Assembly (NCBI GenBank): GCA_964247295.1
Contig: CAXTTV010000212.1
Location: forward strand, 1-7,995
Direction of reading: 5' to 3'
Origin: CAXTTV01 sp964247295
GTDB taxonomy: Bacteria > Chloroflexota > Ktedonobacteria > Ktedonobacterales > Ktedonobacteraceae
Length of the DNA: 7,995 bases
In this document: one piece after another, positions 1 to 4,705 of the stretch
Position numbering within the stretch: position 1 is the first letter of the stretch
Layout of the letters: every line of letters begins with the position of its first letter
The notes under the pieces: model-generated
What the model saw: only the letters and a program-made list of their open reading frames with translations
Told to the model about the DNA's origin: nothing
Databases searched by the model: none
Program-made: the position numbers and the translations under genes

Positions 1-284
<284 letters not shown>

Positions 285-375
285 TTCCTGATGGCTCCTC
301 CTGCTTTTTACCTGCGATCAGATATTCAAGGTTGTAGACATGCAATAGCCGCCTCCCGAATGCCTGATCGCCAAA

Positions 376-404
376 ATTATACATTACTCCCTATTCATTA
401 TCAA
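376..404 (-). promoter_or_regulatory. Sigma70-type promoter directly upstream of tuf
   Basis: On the minus strand a -35 box TTGATA (404-399, five of six consensus bases) is followed by a 17-bp spacer and a perfect -10 box TATAAT (381-376). Transcription would start near 369 and give a leader of about 85 nt before the tuf ATG at 284. It lies inside the tRNA-tuf transcription unit, so tuf could be made without the tRNAs. The match and spacing are seen directly; activity is inferred. Confidence 0.75.
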
Positions 405-469
405 ATGGGGGAGTGACGATCATTCTTCAGAAGACGGCAGCTAGATCTCTTGTGCGTCCAGCGCGGATT

Positions 470-513
470 TCCGTAGGGGTGCCATTTACGCGACATGACA
501 CCCTGCATACGGA
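470..513 (-). other. Strong RNA hairpin just downstream of tRNA-Thr
   Basis: On the minus strand an outer 6-bp helix (TCCGTA with TACGGA) and an inner 9-bp helix (GGGTGTCAT with ATGGCACCC, one G-T pair) enclose a 9-nt loop, separated by a small asymmetric internal loop. It begins 9 nt after the tRNA-Thr 3' end. No T-run follows on either strand, so it does not look like an intrinsic terminator. It may be a processing site or a stabilising structure at the 5' end of the tuf mRNA; that role is inferred. Confidence 0.6.
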
Positions 514-521
514 ACCACGGG

Positions 522-593
522 AGCCCGTGATGGGAATTGAACCCATGACCCCAGTCTTACCAAGACTGTGCGCTACCGCTGCGCCACACGGGC
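522..593 (-). tRNA. tRNA-Thr (anticodon GGT)
   Basis: The minus strand folds into a complete cloverleaf. The 7-bp acceptor stem pairs GCCCGTG with CACGGGC, the D arm carries GCGC-AGCGGTA-GCGC, the anticodon stem pairs CAGTC with GACTG around loop TTGGTAA, and the T arm pairs ATGGG with CCCAT around TTCAATT. The anticodon GGT reads ACC threonine codons. The variable loop is short. The 3' CCA is not encoded: the bases after the discriminator position (522) are CCC, so CCA must be added enzymatically. It lies 11 nt downstream of tRNA-Tyr in the same direction and is probably co-transcribed with it and tuf. Confidence 0.97.
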
Positions 594-604
594 AGGAGGT
601 TGGG

Positions 605-685
605 TGGGCAGAGAGGGACTCGAACCCCCGAAGCTTTCGCAGCTGATTTACAGTCAGCCCCATTTGACCACTTTGGTATCTGCCC
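605..685 (-). tRNA. tRNA-Tyr (anticodon GTA)
   Basis: The 81-nt minus-strand gene has the acceptor pair GGGCAGA with TCTGCCC, an anticodon stem GCTGA with TCAGC around loop CTGTAAA, and a T arm GGGGG-TTCGAGT-CCCTC. The anticodon is GTA, tyrosine. The long variable arm (12 nt, TGCGAAAGCTTC) is the class II form expected of bacterial tRNA-Tyr and supports the identity. The discriminator is A and CCA is not encoded. It is the first gene after the promoter at 837-865. The order Tyr, Thr, tuf echoes the E. coli tufB operon (Thr, Tyr, Gly, Thr, tufB), but no tRNA-Gly is seen here. Confidence 0.97.
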
Positions 686-769
686 AAGGTTTGAGATGTG
701 ATCTTCAGATTGTGTCTCTTCTAGCCAGATAGTACATATCCAGTCTTCAGAATTCCACACCTGATCCGA

Positions 770-814
770 GTACAGGACTCAAGACCTTTTCCTTCGTCAC
801 AAGGTTTACTGTAC
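770..814 (-). other. Possible structured leader of the tRNA-tuf operon
   Basis: Between the promoter and tRNA-Tyr (686-836) there is no gene. The minus-strand leader contains a 6-bp perfect inverted repeat (GTACAG at 814-809 with CTGTAC at 775-770) enclosing a second, shorter one (ACCTT with AAGGT). GATC tetramers flank it and could extend the helix with an asymmetric gap. It may help 5' processing of the tRNA precursor. The pairing is visible, but the arms are short and could be chance. Confidence 0.3.
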
Positions 815-836
815 GGCCTGAGTGATCGACGGGTTT

Positions 837-865
837 ATTATAGACGCTCATTTGCGTGTTGTCAA
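837..865 (-). promoter_or_regulatory. Perfect-consensus sigma70 promoter of the tRNA-Tyr/tRNA-Thr/tuf operon
   Basis: On the minus strand TTGACA (865-860), exactly 17 bp of spacer, and TATAAT (842-837) match the housekeeping consensus at all twelve hexamer positions. The start would be near 830, about 145 nt before tRNA-Tyr. A perfect promoter suits a stable-RNA and EF-Tu operon. No typical GC-rich discriminator stands out just downstream of the -10. Confidence 0.88.
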
Positions 866-945
866 GCATTTTTTCTCAATTTTTACTTTAGAGAAGAATA
901 CGTAGTACAAATGGGGCAATCTCCAAGATTGGTAAGGCAAAACCA

Positions 946-974
946 TTGCGTCTTACTTAATTTGCTGGTATAAT
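946..974 (+). promoter_or_regulatory. Extended -10 promoter for the small ORF/mazF-like/selA cluster
   Basis: A perfect TATAAT at 969-974 is preceded by TGG, which makes an extended -10 element (TGnTATAAT). The -35 candidate at 946-951 is TTGCGT, matching only TTG of TTGACA, with a 17-bp spacer; a weak -35 is normal for extended -10 promoters. Transcription would begin near 981 and leave about 105 nt before the ATG at 1087. The promoter is divergent from the tRNA-tuf promoter, with about 80 bp between the two. Confidence 0.7.
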
Positions 975-1086
975 TCCCTTCGTTGGAGAAAGATAATCAT
1001 ATACCTCACGCCTGTCTGTGGTGCCCCGATCTTTTTCGGCTTACATGATATGGCGGTTTGGATTTGGAATGACAGAGGTATTCTTT

Positions 1087-1311
1087 ATGGCGACGAACTT
1101 CGACTTTGGTCGTTCTTCTTTGATTCGCGATCAGTACCTTCGCGATATGGATCTCATTTCTGCCGCTCTTCAAGAAGAGAGTCAGGATGAGCGTGAAGAG
1201 CGTCTCGGCCTGGTCTTACAATCCTGGCCTATGACCTGCGCTTGCTTTCAATCTCAGCGCGAGTCTAATGATGCGCCCGTACACGTTCCAGTTGCTTATG
1301 CTCACCCTTAG
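1087..1311 (+). CDS. Small hypothetical protein, possible antitoxin partner
   Basis: I do not recognise a family. The protein is 74 residues. Residues about 9-43 are charged and probably helical (RSSLIRDQYLRDMDLISAAL, then a run rich in Glu, Gln, Asp and Arg). The tail from about residue 47 has two Cys (CAC) and ends with Val, Pro, Ala and His. No transmembrane segment or signal peptide is evident. I chose the ATG at 1087 because AGAGG lies 8 nt upstream; an in-frame GTG at 1018 would add 23 residues but lacks a Shine-Dalgarno. It sits 45 bp upstream of a PemK/MazF-like gene, the usual place of an antitoxin, and its acidic helical N-terminus would suit one. No AbrB, RHH or HTH signature is visible, so the antitoxin role is only a positional inference. 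Confidence 0.6.
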   Translation: MATNFDFGRSSLIRDQYLRDMDLISAALQEESQDEREERLGLVLQSWPMTCACFQSQRESNDAPVHVPVAYAHP

Positions 1312-1356
1312 TTTTCTGTTTCTTTCCCTATTACAAAAGAAGATGTGTAGTTAATC

Positions 1357-1788
1357 ATGCCTCATCCACCAGAACTGGTTCCTGAAGCTCTGACGTATCA
1401 GACTCCTATTCAGTTTGGTACGGTCTACTGGGTGAATTTTGGCTATCCATCTCTTCCGCCAGGCATCGAGGAGAAGCGTATTCTCGATTGGCATCCTGCT
1501 CTTGTTGTCTCTGGCGAGCCTTTCTGTCGTCACGCTGGTGCTGTCAATGTGGTCGCGCTGACTTCCTATCGTGGCAAGCTTCGTCCTTATCATCATCTTC
1601 TCTTAAAGCGCGACTACCCACTTCTTGATACAGACAGCCTGGTGAAAACCGAGCTGATGTATCCTATTTTGCGCTCTCTTCTAGCTGATCAATACGTGAT
1701 CTGTAAACTGAATGAGCCTGATCTCCGGGCAATTATGGGGAAGATCGCGAATAGTTTAGCTATTACTCTATTCTATTCTTTACATTGA
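1357..1788 (+). CDS. PemK/MazF-like protein (putative endoribonuclease toxin)
   Basis: The family comprises small SH3-like-barrel endoribonucleases that cleave mRNA, normally held inactive by an antitoxin. The 143-residue protein shows the family layout: GTVYWVNFGYP (21-31) as the first strands, HPALVVSG (46-53), NVVALTS (64-70), a middle segment with H79-H80, then a D-x-D-S-x-V-K-T-E motif (91-99), followed by an RSLL segment and the C-terminal helix. It is longer than the usual 110-120 residues. The loop before the PALVVS strand is extended (PPGIEEKRILD), and the N-terminus carries about 18 extra residues. In E. coli MazF the catalytic Arg is in HRPAVVLS; here the matching position reads W45-H46-P47, so Arg is replaced by His. 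The Thr of the TS motif (T69) is kept. Activity may therefore be altered or lost. The Shine-Dalgarno is weak. The toxin class is fairly sure; toxicity is not. Confidence 0.72.
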   Translation: MPHPPELVPEALTYQTPIQFGTVYWVNFGYPSLPPGIEEKRILDWHPALVVSGEPFCRHAGAVNVVALTSYRGKLRPYHHLLLKRDYPLLDTDSLVKTELMYPILRSLLADQYVICKLNEPDLRAIMGKIANSLAITLFYSLH

Positions 1789-1816
1789 TTTCCGGTAACT
1801 GGGAAGCTTGTGCTTA

Positions 1817-3202
1817 ATGATGCCTGATCTCTCCCAATTGCGTTTTCTCCCCTCGGTTGACGAACTAATACAATCGGATGAGGGTCTATCTTTCATTTCT
1901 TCTTTCTCCCGATCCGCGACTTTGCGAGCGATCCGAACGGTTCTGGATCAGGCGCGAACGGCGATCCGCTCGGGAGCCTCCTGCCCTTCTTCCGCTGATC
2001 TTCTCTGTTCCTGCGCTGCGCTTCTCTCTGCCCAGTTCCGCCCGAGTCTGCGCCCTCTCATCAATGCGACCGGGGTGATTATCCATACAAATCTGGGTCG
2101 CGCTCCCCTGAGTCTGGCTTCGCTGGAGGCGGTGCGCGTCTCTGCCTCGCAGTTTTCAAATCTGGAGTACAATCTCGATGCCGGGGAACGAGGCTCCCGC
2201 CACGTGCATGTGGCGGCCTTGCTTCGAGATCTTACGGGGGCGGCGGCGGCCCGGGTGACAAATAATAATGCGGCGGCGGTGCTCCTGACATTAAGTACGC
2301 TGGCGACTGGACGCGAGGTGGTAATTTCGCGCGGCCAACTGGTTGAGATCGGCGGGGGCTTCCGGGTGCCCGATGTGATTCGCCAGAGTGGCTGCGAGCT
2401 TGTTGAGGTGGGAACAACGAACCGGACCCGGATTACTGACTACGAGCAGGCGATCACTCCACGCACTGCGGCTCTGCTACGCGTCCATCCTAGCAATTTT
2501 CTGATTACGGGCTTTACGGAGTCAACTTCCCCGCGGAAGATGGCGGCTCTGGCCCATGAGCATAATCTTCCTCTGGTTGACGATCTCGGTAGCGGTTGCC
2601 TTCTTCTAACTGAGCGCTATGGGTTAACCCATGAGCCGCTCCCTCAGGAGAGCCTGACTGCGGGTGCCGATATCGTTTGTTTCTCGGGCGATAAGCTTCT
2701 TGGGGGTCCACAGGCGGGAATCATTGTGGGGCGCGCGGAGCTTGTCGCTCGGATCGCGAAGCACCCTTTGATGCGCGCGCTCAGGATCGACAAGATGACG
2801 CTGGCAGCTCTAGAGGCGACGCTGCTCCACTATAAACGTGAGGAGGCCGAGCGCCAGATCCCGGTCTGGCAAATGATCTCCGCCCAACCTCAAGATCTGG
2901 CGAGGCGTGCGCGCGCCTGGGTTACGGCTCTTCAAGAACAAAAGATTCCGGCTCTGATGCAGTCGGGAACCTCGACGATTGGCGGGGGCTCCCTGCCCGG
3001 TGAGACGTTACCGACAACGCTGCTGGCTCTGCCGGGTCAGCAGCTTCCCTGTTCTTTGGAGGAGCTTTCTCGGCGCTTACGAAAGCGGGAACATCCGGTG
3101 ATCACCCGGATGTTGAAAGATCATATGCTGCTCGATCCCCGAACAGTTTTTGAGGACCAGGACTCTGAGGTGGTACAAGCCCTGGTCGAGGCGATGTCAT
3201 AA
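1817..3202 (+). CDS. selA: L-seryl-tRNA(Sec) selenium transferase (selenocysteine synthase)
   Basis: SelA is a cytosolic PLP enzyme that converts seryl-tRNA(Sec) to selenocysteyl-tRNA(Sec) using selenophosphate. From the ATG at 1817 the protein has 461 residues, close to E. coli SelA (463). Signatures in order are INATGVIIHTNLGRAPLS near the N-terminal third, ERGSRHVHVAALLRDLTG, NNNAAAVLLTLS, SRGQLVEIGGGFRVPDV, the LVDDLGSG segment, and FSGDKLLGGPQAG, whose Lys293 is the predicted PLP Schiff-base residue (E. coli Lys295). The C-terminal domain has GGGSLPGETLPT and LLDPRTV. A TTG at 1808 and an ATG at 1820 are alternative starts; 1817 fits best with GGGAAG about 10 nt upstream. It lies 28 bp after the mazF-like gene and converges on rsgA with a 16-bp gap. 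No selB, selD or tRNA-Sec gene is in the window. Confidence 0.96.
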   Translation: MMPDLSQLRFLPSVDELIQSDEGLSFISSFSRSATLRAIRTVLDQARTAIRSGASCPSSADLLCSCAALLSAQFRPSLRPLINATGVIIHTNLGRAPLSLASLEAVRVSASQFSNLEYNLDAGERGSRHVHVAALLRDLTGAAAARVTNNNAAAVLLTLSTLATGREVVISRGQLVEIGGGFRVPDVIRQSGCELVEVGTTNRTRITDYEQAITPRTAALLRVHPSNFLITGFTESTSPRKMAALAHEHNLPLVDDLGSGCLLLTERYGLTHEPLPQESLTAGADIVCFSGDKLLGGPQAGIIVGRAELVARIAKHPLMRALRIDKMTLAALEATLLHYKREEAERQIPVWQMISAQPQDLARRARAWVTALQEQKIPALMQSGTSTIGGGSLPGETLPTTLLALPGQQLPCSLEELSRRLRKREHPVITRMLKDHMLLDPRTVFEDQDSEVVQALVEAMS

Positions 3203-3218
3203 ACTTTTTCCACAAGGG

Positions 3219-4289
3219 CTAGCGCTCTTCTCCCATAACAATCCGCGCATAGCTGATGTATCTCCGCTCGCTGATCACTCCTTCCTCCACGGCCACTTTG
3301 ATGGCGCACCCATCCTCATCAACATGCAAACAATCGCTATACCCACACTGTCCCAGGTATGGCCGGAACTCAAGAAAGCAGGCGGCCATCTCTTCCTGAG
3401 GAATGTTCCAGGCCGCGAGGGCGCGAATACCGGCGGAGTCGGCCAACCAGCCTCCGCCCGAGAGGGGGTATAGCTGCGAACCTGTCGTGGTATGCTTCCC
3501 TTTGCCTGTGGTATCGCTCACAAGGCCGGTCCTCACCGCCATTCCAGGCTCAATGGCATTTACAAGAGAAGACTTGCCGACGCCCGAAGGGCCGGTGAAA
3601 AGCGAGGTATGTTTGTTCAGGCGCTCACGGATCTCCTCGACACCTTCGCCAGTCTGGATACTGGTCCGCAGGACAGGATACCCGATCTGCTTGTACAGGT
3701 CGATGTCTTGGTCCACTTCTTGCCGATGAGGTAGATCTGTTTTATTCAAGCAGACGAGGGCTTTCAGTTCAGCGGACTCGCAAATCATCAGGTAGCGGTC
3801 CAGCAGCCCAAAATGGGGTTCCGGCTGTGCTGTGGCAAAGACCAGAATCACCTGATCCAGGTTGGCGAGCAGGGTTTGCTCTGTCTCTTTGCCAGCAGTG
3901 GAGCCGGCATCTTTGCGAGAGAATGAGCTTTGCCGTGGCAAGATCTCTTCGATCGCTCCACTTTTGGGGTCGATCACGCTGATCCTAACATAGTCCCCGA
4001 TACTAAGTTTGACCGGGGCGGCTGATTGCTCAGAATTGTTTGTCGAATGGGATGGATGAGGATTGCTGCGATTTCGGGTGGTGGAGTAGGGGTTTTCTAG
4101 CTCTTTGCGCTGAGCGCGGGTCCGACTGGCACTTTCTGAACGGGATTTCGCGAAGGCTTTTTTCAATTTACCCCGTAAGGTACAGCGTAAAATGCCCTTA
4201 TCGGTATGAACTTCATAGATGCCATGCGCGCCGCTGAGGACGACGCCGATCAAGGTTTCCGGGCTATTGGCGGTCTCCGGTTGAATCAA
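3219..4289 (-). CDS. rsgA: Small-ribosomal-subunit biogenesis GTPase RsgA (YjeQ/YloQ family)
   Basis: RsgA is a circularly permuted GTPase that checks late 30S subunit assembly. The 356-residue protein has an N-terminal OB fold (about 13-118), then the G motifs in permuted order: G4 NKTD (182-185), a G5-like RTSIQTGEG (208-216), G1 P-loop GPSGVGKSS (233-241), the switch I Thr cluster GKGKHTTT (262-269), and G3 as DSAG (284-287, where DTPG is usual). The C-terminal zinc site is Cys315, Cys320, His322, Cys328. The start is a TTG at 4289-4287, supported by GGAGGGG at 4301-4295 with about 7 nt spacing; no ATG fits. Between LRGKLKK (38-44) and LSIGDYV (95-101) there are about 50 residues rich in Ser, Arg and Asn, where most relatives have about ten: a low-complexity insertion inside the OB domain. 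The gene lies behind a terminator and a small leader ORF. Confidence 0.95.
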   Translation of the reverse strand: MIQPETANSPETLIGVVLSGAHGIYEVHTDKGILRCTLRGKLKKAFAKSRSESASRTRAQRKELENPYSTTRNRSNPHPSHSTNNSEQSAAPVKLSIGDYVRISVIDPKSGAIEEILPRQSSFSRKDAGSTAGKETEQTLLANLDQVILVFATAQPEPHFGLLDRYLMICESAELKALVCLNKTDLPHRQEVDQDIDLYKQIGYPVLRTSIQTGEGVEEIRERLNKHTSLFTGPSGVGKSSLVNAIEPGMAVRTGLVSDTTGKGKHTTTGSQLYPLSGGGWLADSAGIRALAAWNIPQEEMAACFLEFRPYLGQCGYSDCLHVDEDGCAIKVAVEEGVISERRYISYARIVMGEER

Positions 4290-4309
4290 AATGTCCCCTC
4301 CAAAAAGAG

Positions 4310-4361
4310 AATAAAAAACACGGTTAGAATGACAGGATAAAAAATGTCAACATCTACCGTG
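4310..4361 (-). terminator. Intrinsic terminator upstream of rsgA (attenuator candidate)
   Basis: On the minus strand CACGGT (4361-4356) pairs with ACCGTG (4324-4319). The stem continues through AGA/TCT past a single bulged A and through TGACA/TGTCA, about 14 bp in all with small interruptions, around a 10-nt T-rich loop. TTTTTTATT follows at once (4318-4310). It ends only about 10 nt before the rsgA Shine-Dalgarno. It either closes a short transcript carrying the 43-codon ORF or controls read-through into rsgA. Confidence 0.75.
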
Positions 4362-4397
4362 TGGAGGGAATGAGTATCGCTCTGCTAACCGCGTTAG
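4319..4397 (-). promoter_or_regulatory. Mutually exclusive RNA helices: putative leader attenuator
   Basis: On the minus-strand RNA, CUAAC (4397-4393, spanning the UAA stop of the 43-codon ORF) can pair with GUUAG (4389-4385) over a GCG loop. The stretch CGCGGUUAG (4393-4385) can instead pair with CUAACCGUG (4327-4319) in a continuous 9-bp helix with one G-U. That second target is the 3' arm of the terminator, so the two folds exclude each other. The complementarity is seen directly. Control by translation of the small ORF is inferred. Confidence 0.5.
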
Positions 4398-4525
4398 ATA
4401 CCCGGAGTTCGCTTTTTTGTCAGTAACTTCAGGATCTGGTAGGGCAGCGTTCGCTCATGGCCTTGACCACCGGCAGATAAGGTGCAGACATGCACAGAAG
4501 AGAGAATCTCTATGCGCTTTTGCAT
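4394..4525 (-). CDS. 43-residue leader or small protein upstream of rsgA
   Basis: I do not recognise this peptide. It starts MQKRIEILSSVHV, has one Cys (C14), a Gly-rich turn (AGGQG, 18-22), and a basic C-terminal third (LPYQILKLLTKKRTPGI). The net charge is positive, and no membrane span is long enough to be convincing. Translation signals are unusually good: AAGGAGGTG (4540-4532) is nearly a full complement of the 16S tail and lies 6-7 nt before the ATG at 4525. A promoter with a perfect -35 lies upstream at 4588-4616. The TAA stop falls inside an inverted repeat that can interact with the terminator before rsgA, so it could be a regulatory leader peptide. A free-standing small protein is the alternative. 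No regulatory run of one amino acid is seen. Confidence 0.6.
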   Translation of the reverse strand: MQKRIEILSSVHVCTLSAGGQGHERTLPYQILKLLTKKRTPGI

Positions 4526-4543
4526 ACGTTGCACCTCCTTAAA

Positions 4544-4556
4544 CTGGGCATCCCAG
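4544..4556 (-). other. Small hairpin ahead of the 43-codon ORF
   Basis: On the minus strand CTGGG-ATG-CCCAG is a perfect 5-bp stem with a 3-nt loop. It ends 3 nt before the AAGGAGGTG Shine-Dalgarno. It may keep the ribosome site open or protect the 5' end of the transcript. It is short, and its role is inferred. Confidence 0.4.
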
Positions 4557-4587
4557 AATTTGTGCGAACAATAATTTTCTTAAAACT

Positions 4588-4616
4588 AGAGTACAGGATT
4601 GCATAAGGCTTGTCAA
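4588..4616 (-). promoter_or_regulatory. Promoter of the small ORF/rsgA leader
   Basis: On the minus strand a perfect -35 TTGACA (4616-4611), a 17-bp spacer and a -10 candidate TACTCT (4593-4588, matching TAnnnT) would start transcription near 4581. This leaves about 55 nt before the 43-codon ORF. It is the only convincing promoter I find for rsgA. The kinase gene at 4706 diverges from it. Confidence 0.6.
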
Positions 4617-4705
4617 CCTGCTTTTTTGGTTCCTCTGTATGCTAAGAACGGAAGGGTATCTCGACCCTCAATTCTGAAAAAAGGACAGGGGAAAGAAAGA
4701 TAGGT
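4617..4705 (+). other. Kinase leader region with a short inverted repeat
   Basis: This is the 5' region of the kinase gene. AGGGT-ATCTCG-ACCCT (4653-4668) is a perfect 5-bp inverted repeat that could be an operator half-site pair or an RNA hairpin. I see no convincing -35/-10 pair on the plus strand; TTGTCA at 4610-4615 is a possible -35 but has no good -10 at the right distance. A LuxR-type regulator bound here could control the divergent genes, which is speculation. Confidence 0.3.

Noticed and set aside
285..521. A tRNA-Gly between tRNA-Thr and tuf, as the E. coli operon order might suggest
   Set aside because: No cloverleaf is found. The region holds a hairpin and the second tuf promoter instead.
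427..687. Antisense-looking ORFs across the tRNA pair
   Set aside because: They overlap two complete cloverleaf tRNA genes and encode tRNA-derived sequence.
1018..1311. A longer version of the 74-residue protein starting at GTG 1018
   Set aside because: No Shine-Dalgarno precedes it, and the added residues are not low-complexity or family-like. The ATG at 1087 has AGAGG at 8 nt.
1786..1827. The TGA ending the MazF-like gene being read as selenocysteine, given selA next door
   Set aside because: Read-through would add only 12 codons before another TGA at 1825-1827, and no SECIS-like hairpin stands out.
3203..3218. A shared terminator between the convergent selA and rsgA genes
   Set aside because: The 16-bp gap holds a T-run but no stem, and no flanking inverted repeat of useful length is seen.
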